Below are positions 17,301 through 24,359 of a stretch of 64,000 nucleotides of DNA, one piece after another. The position numbers were made by a program, and so were the translations under genes. Numbering within the stretch: position 1 is the first letter of the stretch; each line of letters begins with the position of its first letter. This stretch comes from Pelagicoccus sp. SDUM812003 (lineage in GTDB: Bacteria > Verrucomicrobiota > Verrucomicrobiia > Opitutales > Opitutaceae): the NCBI RefSeq assembly GCF_031127815.1, contig NZ_JARXHY010000006.1, forward strand, positions 248,001 to 312,000, read 5' to 3'. The notes under the pieces are model-generated. The model saw only the letters and a list, made by a program, of their open reading frames with translations. It was not told the DNA's origin and did not search any database.

Positions 17301-17456
17301 TAGCCCGATGGTCGGCGTGGAAGCTCCAAGCGCGCTCGCGACGAGCAAGGTCGCTAGCCCGAACCCGGCGCGAGCCAGCGTGGCGAAGAGAGATCGTCCG
17401 GGGTTTGCGAACGCTCGCCATGTCGAAATGGAGGGGTGTGTTTTGCGCTGGGGCAC
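14358..17456 (-). CDS. Sensor histidine kinase with a large periplasmic propeller-like sensor region
   Basis: A 1032-residue membrane kinase. After a signal sequence (to about residue 47), about 700 residues of repeated beta-strand units resemble the Reg_prop propellers plus a Y_Y_Y-type domain (the LPSLEEGEYQLTARL region) seen in polysaccharide-sensing kinases. One transmembrane helix lies at about 757-778 and a short coiled linker follows. A HisKA_3 dimerisation domain carries the phospho-acceptor His827 in LAGEIHDSLQQG. The HATPase domain has N-box AQEAITNSVRH and G-box SDNGNGFD. It pairs with the NarL-type regulator encoded immediately downstream. Two copies of the 16-bp near-palindrome lie 124 and 187 bases upstream of its start, which suggests feedback control. 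The ligand is presumably an oligosaccharide, by analogy only. Confidence 0.9.
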   Translation of the reverse strand: MPQRKTHPSISTWRAFANPGRSLFATLARAGFGLATLLVASALGASTPTIGLPVTRTYAIEEIGVSRGPKLGFDHIGRLAVISGANYVVLNDNTWLDISDKDDRNPPLMEVIEDDGENYYFGALASWGKIEFTEQGRIDPLSYRPEQYPRWINTTNFTKIVFTDDYTLFTGQNGLVCLNRQTGEQSFHQMSIATVFTLGQRVFVSSNAFGTIEFDPKSGESTNVAPTVSIHEVAYLDDTTIVGATNDTGLVSFDGEQFSFFDFGFGENSIVRISCLETLPDGGFAVAVDSEGVFVFSADGERKLALTTSDYRRIFAIASREPGILWISRESSVQKLLYNDPVSVVDQRSEVVIGWPQVSQWGDKTVIASNGRLYEMRLAETGWQYTFEEFENVPISGAWAIAGNEKHLLIGNSEGVFRHDGSGFEKIPGIEEANRLVLQEKDICIVIGSREIAALAWDGNRWYECAPKLQGVGFPAIMHSSHDSVWIELGLDFIARVWFENGQLRKRVFQDHPWEEPVWINIGLLKDHVVLSGAHNQRIYRDKETLEVVEPPDIEKTLAEIPYVLLRATEDANGVIWVTHPNGVLTVFPEGDGYRVDTDSLTSIRDQYPVITLIDEKHAWISTESALYHVNQDFESIEGSTQQPFLVSVSDGKTETELISAPPANHSLGRLPYSQNHLVFRYFAGGYMPLQDLVYEFSMRNNSSDWKLRSADSLLTLPSLEEGEYQLTARLLSSNIPVGNPIVTRFTIAPPWYRSAFAYFGYWSSAIFSCLAIAIWAARRAKSKQDYLEKLVRERTEELRATMEKLTEEARNSATLAERNRLAGEIHDSLQQGLSGLALQLDATLKLNHLDPDLESRLSVARRMVSFTRQEVQQAVWDLESPLLQNDDLAEALRSMAELLGTGSMSLEVKTTGKPLEIPSTTKHHLLRIAQEAITNSVRHSGATRIQACLEFQSDKVTLTISDNGNGFDSSEVFSSGIGHFGLRGIRTRASKINGNLTISSVPQKGTSVQLVAPLNQTPQHSSKNGNDPNEN

Positions 17457-17579
17457 GGTGGCGGGCGATGCGGTTCGTGTTGAGGGTGAATACAGACCTA
17501 TGGGGCGAGACGGTCTCCGCTGACAGAAGGTCTGATCGCAAGGAAAAGGCCTGCGATGCGATTGGCAAGGAGTCTGTTC

Positions 17580-17595
17580 TATATCTAAGGTTATA
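17580..17595. promoter_or_regulatory. Candidate operator, copy 1 (16-bp near-palindrome)
   Basis: TATATCTAAGGTTATA, with the fully conserved right half AGGTTATA. It lies 124 bases upstream of the sensor-kinase start on the - strand. See the finding on the shared operator. Confidence 0.55.
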
Positions 17596-17642
17596 GGGAG
17601 TGGTCTGGAATGGCGTCCTCGGGAGGGGGTGGTTGCTTTATA

Positions 17643-17658
17643 TATAACTTAGGCTATA
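17643..17658. promoter_or_regulatory. Candidate operator, copy 2
   Basis: TATAACTTAGGCTATA, differing by two bases from the consensus TATGACTTAGGTTATA. It is 63 bases from copy 1 in the same kinase upstream region; a degenerate further half-site (GTTAGGTTATT) occurs near 17797-17807. Confidence 0.55.
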
Positions 17659-17845
17659 GGTATTCGCCGCTAAAATGTCTTGAGCGAAAGGAGTTTTATA
17701 GAGATCATATGTTCGCATTCAGGGTTCGGGTTTCGTGTTCGGCAGTCACTTGCTTTATGCGCCCGTCGATCGCTGGATAATGATATTATATTTCTAGTTA
17801 GGTTATTCGGTTTGTTGATTGTAAGATCTTCCGCTGAATATATCG

Positions 17846-17882
17846 GAAGTCGCGGTTCGTCGTTCTAGCGAACCGCGGCTTC
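17846..17882. terminator. Strong hairpin downstream of the polytopic membrane protein gene
   Basis: A 14-bp stem with one G-T pair (17846-17859 with 17869-17882) and a 9-base loop begins 58 bases past the - strand gene's stop. The T-rich tract lies on the + strand side (TTTCGTTTT), so for the - strand gene it may act only as an RNA-stabilising stem or a weak terminator. Confidence 0.55.
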
Positions 17883-17940
17883 TTTCGTTTTCTGGTCGAT
17901 GCTGCCGGTCGCTTGCAGAGCAAGGTGGCAGCCTTATGGT

Positions 17941-20322
17941 TCAAGGGCCGCCGTACTCGGAGGAGCGCAGTCGCGCCAGCTCGCGGAGTTCGAGGTTTGG
18001 AAAGCCCAGCTCGTAGCGTTCCAGAAGGCGTCTCAGATGATAGGTTTGCAGCGGGGTCAGCTGATAAAGTCCATCTTCGCTCATGGTATCGACACAGGCC
18101 TGCAATTCCTGTTTCGCGAGCTCGTGGCGTTTGCCTAGGGCGAACACTATCGCTCTCAGCACGCGCCGATCCCAATCCCTGGAGGCGAACCCTTCTTCGG
18201 CATCGCGGGCCAGCCTCTCCAGTTTCATGCGAAATCCTCTCATGTCTCGAGTCAGAGCGTAGGCGAACGCTTGTCCGATCGCGGCGTTGGGATCGTTGGG
18301 GTAGGATTCGGCTAAGGCCTTGGCGGCGAGGTTCGCGGGCTCGTCCCGATTTGCCTCCGCGAAGTATTCCGCGAGGCGACTCAAGGAGAGGGCCGAGTCT
18401 TGGTCCGGAGACATTTCGAAGACGGCGAGCTTTTCGGTTTCGTAGCCCGGGATCGCAGGAAGCGGGTAGGGAACGGGTCGGAGGTAAAGGGGGAGCAGCC
18501 AGCGCAGCAGCCGATGGTAGAAGGTGCTCTGATCTTCCGTTGCCGGAGCCTTGACCAGCATGGGCAGCACCGGGTCCCAAGAGGGCAGGACGATGTGCGT
18601 GACCTCGTGACCGTCGAGCACCGCCTCCGCTTCCGTCGATTCTGGGGAGCTGAGCACGCGGACCGCCGCGAGCTGCCCAGGAAAGGATTCCCAGGCTGTG
18701 GACATGATCGCGCGGCAACCGCCATGAAAGATGATGGAGTCGGAGAACTCGGGCGGAGCCAGCGCGATCGGATCACGCGTGGGGTTGTGGACCGCCAGCC
18801 AGTGCGAAAAATGCCGTTGGATCAGGGTTTCGACGTCAGAAGGGCGGGCCAGCGACTCTTGGTCCGGTCTCTTCAGGTAAGCGGGCAGCGATCTTCCCCA
18901 TGCGAAGAAGCCGAAGAGAAGCACGCACCCGATCACGCCTGCGATGCTTCGAGCGGCGCGGGGCAAGCCAGCGCTCACGAAGGAGCAAAGAAAGATCAGG
19001 GCGAGCAGGGAAAGGGCGAAGCCCCATTTTATCTTGAAAACCGTCAGCAGCCCGACCGCCGCGAAGCCTGTGGCGACGGGCAGAGCGGAATTCAGTGACC
19101 CCCAGGCGTCTGTCTTGGAGCGGGATAAGCAGTAGGCGATGGCCGCGAGGGCGGTCAGGGCAGGCAGTCCGGCCAGGAGGACCGTGGTGAATTCGGCGCT
19201 CGCGATCCAGCTGAATAGGTTTCCGTAGATGCGGGTCTGATCGAGCGAACTGGGCCGAAGAAGCGAGGCGCTTGAAAACAGCCAACCCGAGTAGCCGTGG
19301 CTCAACTGGGTGTATGCGAGCGGCGCCATCAGAAGAAGGCCGAGGGCGCCCAAGGCGATGGAGCGGACGCGGGAAAAGCTTTGAAGCAGCATGCTTTGCC
19401 AAGCCCCTAGCAGCATGCCCAGTCCGAGCCAGGCCAGGGGGTAGACGGGGTGCAGGTAGCGCAACTCTCCCGCGGAGCTCTCTAGGGGATTGGCGTCGAT
19501 GAGGCAGGCCAGCAGGCTTAGACCGACGCCGCAAAGCGTCCACCCCCAGAACGGTCTTGGAGTTTTGGTAGCCAGCAGGTCAACGGCTTTGGCGGCGACG
19601 ATGACCAGCAGGACGCTGAAGCCGATCGCGGGATCAAGCCACAGGGACAGGGCGATTGCCAGGGCGTTGAGAGGACCTGGCTTAGGAGGCTGCGTGGAGT
19701 CCTTGGTCGGTATCAGTTGAGCGAGAGCCAGAGAAGCGAGCAGAAACGCCCCGATCTCCGGACTCAAGCTACCGGGTATGAACTGGGCCGAAAAGGGAGG
19801 GAAAAGGGCGAAGAAGAGGCCTGCTGCGGTGGCGAAGATCGCTCCATATCGTTTCCAGACGAACGCCGAGAGTCCGATGAATGCCATGCCGTGAGCGATA
19901 AGCGGCTCCCACAAGGCGGCCCTTTCTACCGCGATGCCGAGCGAGTGGTCGGTCATCAGGTGAATGATCCAAGCGATGCTCGCGAGCCAGAAGGCGTAGA
20001 GCCTGGGCATCAACTGCGGCCGACCGTCTTGCGCGGAGTCTCCCAGGTAGGGGTCCGAGCTGAGCAAGCCTTCTTGCAAGAGCTCTTGGGCGTAGGCGAT
20101 CCAGCGGTAGGTTTCGCCGCGGTTGGTGACTCCCAGAAAGTGTCGCTGCCCGAATTGGTAGCCGGTGGGGGAGCTTGCGTCGAGTTCCGGAGGCGGGTTG
20201 CCTTCGAGGCTCAGGTCGCTGGCCCAGCGGAGGTGCGAATGGTCGACGCGCAGCATCAACATCAGCGTCAGCAGCATCGCCGCGGCGCAGAGAGTCTGGA
20301 TCCAGGGAAAGGTGCGTTTCAT
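17941..20322 (-). CDS. Polytopic membrane protein, possibly GT-C-like, with soluble C-terminal domain
   Basis: I do not recognise this 793-residue protein with confidence. The first ~500 residues contain roughly ten to twelve hydrophobic helices. The first is at the N-terminus, followed by a large non-cytoplasmic loop of about 100 residues; the overall plan is that of GT-C-fold, lipid-linked-sugar glycosyltransferases (STT3/PMT/ArnT-like). The last ~290 residues are soluble and the final part (from about 645) looks helical and TPR-like, with AKALAESYPNDPNAAIGQAFAYA. I cannot point to a diagnostic catalytic motif, so the GT-C idea rests on topology alone. It starts 36 bases after the giant FG-GAP/ASPIC gene, in an apparent two-gene operon. 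A link to surface glycosylation or display of that protein is possible but unproven. Confidence 0.6.
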   Translation of the reverse strand: MKRTFPWIQTLCAAAMLLTLMLMLRVDHSHLRWASDLSLEGNPPPELDASSPTGYQFGQRHFLGVTNRGETYRWIAYAQELLQEGLLSSDPYLGDSAQDGRPQLMPRLYAFWLASIAWIIHLMTDHSLGIAVERAALWEPLIAHGMAFIGLSAFVWKRYGAIFATAAGLFFALFPPFSAQFIPGSLSPEIGAFLLASLALAQLIPTKDSTQPPKPGPLNALAIALSLWLDPAIGFSVLLVIVAAKAVDLLATKTPRPFWGWTLCGVGLSLLACLIDANPLESSAGELRYLHPVYPLAWLGLGMLLGAWQSMLLQSFSRVRSIALGALGLLLMAPLAYTQLSHGYSGWLFSSASLLRPSSLDQTRIYGNLFSWIASAEFTTVLLAGLPALTALAAIAYCLSRSKTDAWGSLNSALPVATGFAAVGLLTVFKIKWGFALSLLALIFLCSFVSAGLPRAARSIAGVIGCVLLFGFFAWGRSLPAYLKRPDQESLARPSDVETLIQRHFSHWLAVHNPTRDPIALAPPEFSDSIIFHGGCRAIMSTAWESFPGQLAAVRVLSSPESTEAEAVLDGHEVTHIVLPSWDPVLPMLVKAPATEDQSTFYHRLLRWLLPLYLRPVPYPLPAIPGYETEKLAVFEMSPDQDSALSLSRLAEYFAEANRDEPANLAAKALAESYPNDPNAAIGQAFAYALTRDMRGFRMKLERLARDAEEGFASRDWDRRVLRAIVFALGKRHELAKQELQACVDTMSEDGLYQLTPLQTYHLRRLLERYELGFPNLELRELARLRSSEYGGP

Positions 20323-20358
20323 GGGAGGAGGGAGGGCGAGGCGTCGTTTTTTTTGAAG

Positions 20359-23300
20359 CTATGGCTGATTCGGTTTGATCAGGAGCCAGTCTTTGTCGTT
20401 CTCCGGCGCGGGGTGGGTGGACTGCGAGCCGTCGGGCCACTGGACGCGCGCTCTGACCAGCGGATTCTCGTCTTGGCTGGCGACATGAAGACGAGGAGCG
20501 CTTTGGCTGTGCCAGCCGCCGCCCAGCCCGATTTCGTAGTAGCGGGCGCGACCATCGGCAAATTCAAGCTCGATGCTGGCTCCTACGCCCTTGGAATTGC
20601 CGGAGCTGTCTTGGAGGGCGATCGTCAGCCAATCCGCATCGGTCTGGCTCTGATTGATCAAGCAGAGGCTGCTGCCGGCATGCTGCGTGATGAACAGGTC
20701 CGGTTTTCCGTCCTTGTTGGGATCCACGATGGCTTGGGCTCGACCATTTCCAGTCACGACGTAGCCGGATTCGAGCGGTTCCAGGGCGGCGAAGGTACCG
20801 TCGCCCAGGCCTTTGAGGTATAGGCCGACCCCGCCTTGGGAGCGTGGCATGGTGGTATCGGTGTTTTGGCTGAGTCCGAGGTCTGGAATGTTGTCCCCGT
20901 CGAAGTCGGCTGCGACCAGTCCGATCACGGGACCGATTTGGGCTACGGGAGGAAAGGGCTGGAAGCGGTAGTCGCCACCGACCTGGCTGAGAAAGAGACC
21001 GGATTGGAAGTTGTCCGCTTCGAAGCGCTGGGCTTTTTCCAGAGCGGATGAGCCGAAGACCTCCGCCAAAGTGGCCTTCGCGTAGTCGTTGGCGCTCGGA
21101 TAGGCGCGCTTCACGAAGGGGAGGTAGGCGGCGAGATCGTTGAGCGATCGCAACGGATAGAGCTTTCCGGCGTCGTGCTCCGCTTCCGCGATCATGCGGG
21201 TGCCGTTTTGAGCGAAATCGCCGTAGAAAAGCAGAGCCGGTTCCTCGGGGCTGGCCTCATAGGTGGTGTTCAAGCCCAGGTTTCCCACCGCGAAGTCCAG
21301 TCGGCCGTCGAGGTTGAAATCGGCCGCCGCGATGCCGTTCCACCAGCCTTTGCCCCCGTCCAGAAAGCCGGCGGCCGCGCTTTGGTCGGCGAAGGCGCCG
21401 TCTCCCTCGTTTCTGAAAAAGCGCACGCTGTCCCACTCCAGGGAGACGATCAGGTCGATTCGTCCGTCCCGATCCACGTCCCGAAACAGGGCATCCTTGA
21501 CCAAGCCGACGTTTTTCAAGCCTCGGCTCTGATCGGAAATGTCGGTGAATCGTCCGCCATCGTTTCTGAGAAGGTAGCTGCGAGGCGTCTCCGGATAGCG
21601 ATCGGGGATCGAGCGCCCGCCCAGAAAGAGGTCGAGATCTCCATCGCCATCGATGTCGCCTGCAGCGGCCGCGCCCGCATTGAGCGGAAGGGAGGGGAAG
21701 TCGGTTTTTGAAAAAGCGCCGCGTCCATCGTTCAGGTAGAGTTTGGTCGCAAAGGCGTCGGGCCATTTTGAACCCTGAGAGCTGGATGTCGTGACGAGCA
21801 GGTCGGGGCTACCGTCTCCATCTGCATCGAAGAGAAGACTGGGGCCTGTTTCCAGAGAGGTCTTGAAGGTTGCAGGCAATGGCATTTCTTTGTATCCGCC
21901 TTTTGCGTACACGAGCAGTCTGGCGGGCGAGCCAGTCGTGGCGCCGAGGAAAATATCATCGATCTCGTCTCCGTTGACGTCTCCGACTGCAATTGAGGGG
22001 CCAGCTCGATCGGTTCGAAAAGGGATGAACGCTTGCTCGCTGTCTGGCACTTGAGGCTCTGAGGCATCTTCGAATTTGAGGCCGAAGCTCTCGCTCGTCT
22101 CTGCGAAGAGTGGAGGCTCTGTCGACGGAGGGGGCGGTTGCGTCGTTTTATCCTCCTTGATGGTGAAACTATGGTTGACCGGGAGATCCTCGTACGTTTG
22201 CAGCGTCCCAGATGGCCATTGAACGGTGAGGCGATCAATGCGTTGATCGTCGCCCAATCCGAAATGAGCCACAAGTTCGCTGCCCGAAGCGTATCCGCGG
22301 GTCACGACCATCGCACGGGTCTGTTGTCCGCAGGACGCGCTCTCGATCCGCACTACCGCGCCCACCCCGAAGTGGTTCGAAGGATCCCCTTGCAGGTAGA
22401 TCTTAACGCGATTCCCGTCGGTAGACCGATTTTCGAAGAGGCTGAGATTGTCGTCGAGATTGATGTAGGCGATGTCCAGGTCGCCATCTCCGTCGAAGTC
22501 CGCGGTCACGGCTCCAAAGGCCACGCCGACTTCATCCAGCCCCCATTCCTCAGCGACGTTCTGAAAGCCCTCTCCCTGAAGGTTTCTGTAGGCAAGGTTG
22601 GCTTCGTTCAGCACCGGAGAGCGCTTCATGATTCCGATTCGTTGCATGTCCGACAAACCACGCATCATGCGAGCGAGCAGATCGCTATTGTTCGCTTCCC
22701 GAATCATTCCGTTGGTGACATGCAGGTCCTCCCAACCGTCGTTGTCGAAATCCTCGAAACGCACGGACCAGGTCCAGTCGGTCGCTTCCAGTCCAGCCCA
22801 GCAGGCCGCTTCGCGGAAAAAGTCCATGCCTGTGCCCATGTATAGGGCGTTTCGGGTGTACTGCGGAGCGATGCCCTCGGTGGTGCCTTCTCGCAGCATA
22901 TCGTTGCGCGAGGCGGCTAGTCCGCGGCGATCCCGCTCACGTGTCGTAGTCGCCATGTCGGCGGCGAGCAAATCGAAGTTTCCGTCCTTGTTGATGTCGC
23001 CGATATCGGCTCCCATGGAGGAGTAGGGCGTGTTGTGGAAGCTCTGGTTTAGAACGTTGGTGAAGGTGCCATCCCCATTGTTACGATAGAAGTAGTCGCC
23101 CTCGGAAAAGTCGTTGCAAAGGTAGAGATCCGGCCAAAGGTCCCCGTTGTAGTCGAACCAGGTCGCCGCATGGCCGAAGGTGATGGCGTCGATGCCCGCC
23201 TGCTCGGTGACTTCCACGAAACGACCGTCGCCCAGATTGCGAAACAGCCGGTCCGGACGACCCGTCGGTTCGGTTCCATCTACTTGATTTGTAAGCAGTA

Positions 23301-23931
23301 GCATGTCCACCCAACCGTCGCGATCGTAGTCCGAAAAGGCTCCCACCACGCTGCCGTCCACGATGGCCAGGCCGCGCTTTTCCGCTTCCTCCTCGAAGGT
23401 GCCGTCGCCTTGATTGATGTAGAGCAGATTGGAGGCGTTGTTGCGACAGACGTAGAGATCGAGCCAGCCATCGTTGTTGACATCGACGAAGGTCGCACCC
23501 TGCCGCCAAATCACCGAATCATCCGACTTGAACCAGCTGAAGAGGGAGCGTCCCTCGTCCAGGCCGGCCTTTTCGGTGACGTTTTCGAAAGTCCAGTCCC
23601 CTCGGTTGCGAAAGAGGATTCCGGGCTTGGTCTTGATGCTCACGAACAGATCGACGTTTCCGTCCCCATCGTAGTCGCCTGCCGCTAGACCTGAGCCCAT
23701 GGCTCCACCCATGTACTCGCGGTAGCGACTAGACCACATCAGTGGATCGTCGTAGGGATTCATGGCCTGGATGCCGGTGGACTCCGCGGATCGCTTCGCA
23801 AACAGCGAGCCACCGTCGTTCTCGATACGAGACTTCAGAGGAGCCTGGGAAATGGTCGCACTCGACGGCGAAGCGAACACGGCGGTTAAGCCTGCGAAAA
23901 GGATAGAGCGAGCGCCTGGGGTGAATCTCAT
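20359..23931 (-). CDS. Large secreted FG-GAP/VCBS-repeat protein with ASPIC/UnbV domains
   Basis: A 1190-residue exported protein. It is built of many calcium-binding-like FG-GAP/VCBS repeats with motifs such as DYDGDGNVDLFV, DVNNDGWLDLYV and DFDGDGDLDIAY, arranged as two beta-propeller halves. Each half ends in an ASPIC/UnbV domain, the first with GVGAVVRIES and VQWPSG near residues 580-630, the second at the C-terminus with VGASIELEF and VQWPDGS. I chose the ATG at 23931 over one 96 bases upstream because it begins a clean signal peptide (RFTPGARSILFAGL). Such proteins are abundant in Verrucomicrobiota and Planctomycetota, often beside TonB receptors, but their function is unproven. It diverges from the TonB receptor gene, with a candidate operator between them. 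Confidence 0.87.
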   Translation of the reverse strand: MRFTPGARSILFAGLTAVFASPSSATISQAPLKSRIENDGGSLFAKRSAESTGIQAMNPYDDPLMWSSRYREYMGGAMGSGLAAGDYDGDGNVDLFVSIKTKPGILFRNRGDWTFENVTEKAGLDEGRSLFSWFKSDDSVIWRQGATFVDVNNDGWLDLYVCRNNASNLLYINQGDGTFEEEAEKRGLAIVDGSVVGAFSDYDRDGWVDMLLLTNQVDGTEPTGRPDRLFRNLGDGRFVEVTEQAGIDAITFGHAATWFDYNGDLWPDLYLCNDFSEGDYFYRNNGDGTFTNVLNQSFHNTPYSSMGADIGDINKDGNFDLLAADMATTTRERDRRGLAASRNDMLREGTTEGIAPQYTRNALYMGTGMDFFREAACWAGLEATDWTWSVRFEDFDNDGWEDLHVTNGMIREANNSDLLARMMRGLSDMQRIGIMKRSPVLNEANLAYRNLQGEGFQNVAEEWGLDEVGVAFGAVTADFDGDGDLDIAYINLDDNLSLFENRSTDGNRVKIYLQGDPSNHFGVGAVVRIESASCGQQTRAMVVTRGYASGSELVAHFGLGDDQRIDRLTVQWPSGTLQTYEDLPVNHSFTIKEDKTTQPPPPSTEPPLFAETSESFGLKFEDASEPQVPDSEQAFIPFRTDRAGPSIAVGDVNGDEIDDIFLGATTGSPARLLVYAKGGYKEMPLPATFKTSLETGPSLLFDADGDGSPDLLVTTSSSQGSKWPDAFATKLYLNDGRGAFSKTDFPSLPLNAGAAAAGDIDGDGDLDLFLGGRSIPDRYPETPRSYLLRNDGGRFTDISDQSRGLKNVGLVKDALFRDVDRDGRIDLIVSLEWDSVRFFRNEGDGAFADQSAAAGFLDGGKGWWNGIAAADFNLDGRLDFAVGNLGLNTTYEASPEEPALLFYGDFAQNGTRMIAEAEHDAGKLYPLRSLNDLAAYLPFVKRAYPSANDYAKATLAEVFGSSALEKAQRFEADNFQSGLFLSQVGGDYRFQPFPPVAQIGPVIGLVAADFDGDNIPDLGLSQNTDTTMPRSQGGVGLYLKGLGDGTFAALEPLESGYVVTGNGRAQAIVDPNKDGKPDLFITQHAGSSLCLINQSQTDADWLTIALQDSSGNSKGVGASIELEFADGRARYYEIGLGGGWHSQSAPRLHVASQDENPLVRARVQWPDGSQSTHPAPENDKDWLLIKPNQP

Positions 23932-24077
23932 GTGGTTTGGTTCAGGGAAAATCGACGCTTGAATCAGGCTGGATTGGAGCGGGGCGGCCAGCATTTCGCG
24001 ACGATGTAGGCGGTGAATGATTGGCATGCTGAAAATGCCGCATTTAGGTGCAACCTGACATTGGTTATATCTTAACT

Positions 24078-24093
24078 TATGACCTAGGTTATA
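24078..24093. promoter_or_regulatory. Candidate operator, copy 3, between divergent FG-GAP/ASPIC and TonB-receptor genes
   Basis: TATGACCTAGGTTATA is the best palindrome of the set (7 of 8 base pairs symmetric, as 7-2-7 half-sites). Extra half-sites flank it: GGTTATA at 24063-24069 and TATAACT at 24101-24107, so several dimers may bind. It is 147 bases from the FG-GAP/ASPIC start and 267 bases from the receptor start. I saw no gene in the rest of the 23932-24359 interval. Confidence 0.6.
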
Positions 24094-24359
24094 TCGATCG
24101 TATAACTGGTAATGTTAGGTCGCAATCGGGCGCTTGGATGTCGCAAAAAGCCCGTAGACCGGAGGGGAAGGGGCTTGGTATGATAGCGGTCCCTATACGT
24201 GTGGCTGGATGGTTGTTTTTTCACTCTCCGGCAGATTCATTTTCGCCCCGCCCTTACTTGATTATATTCCCCTCAAACGGAACTCGAGGTCCGGTGGGTC
24301 GCATTTGTTTCGTCAGCGTTTGGGACCATTGAACTACTCACTAAATATAGCAAAACCTG

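Larger units (their letters stand above)
17457..17940. other. Intergenic region upstream of the kinase gene
   Basis: Apart from two candidate operators and one hairpin, this 484-base stretch holds nothing I can identify. It is visibly richer in A and T than the flanking genes between about 17570 and 17830, as expected of promoter DNA. Short open frames here have no ribosome binding site and no recognisable protein features. Confidence 0.6.

Noticed and set aside
17680-17868. A 62-codon + strand frame in the kinase upstream region
   Set aside because: Begins with TTG, has no ribosome binding site and ends inside the hairpin at 17846-17882.
19717-20823. A 368-codon + strand frame across two - strand genes
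   Set aside because: It crosses the boundary of two recognised genes on the other strand and encodes Arg/Gly-rich sequence with no family features.
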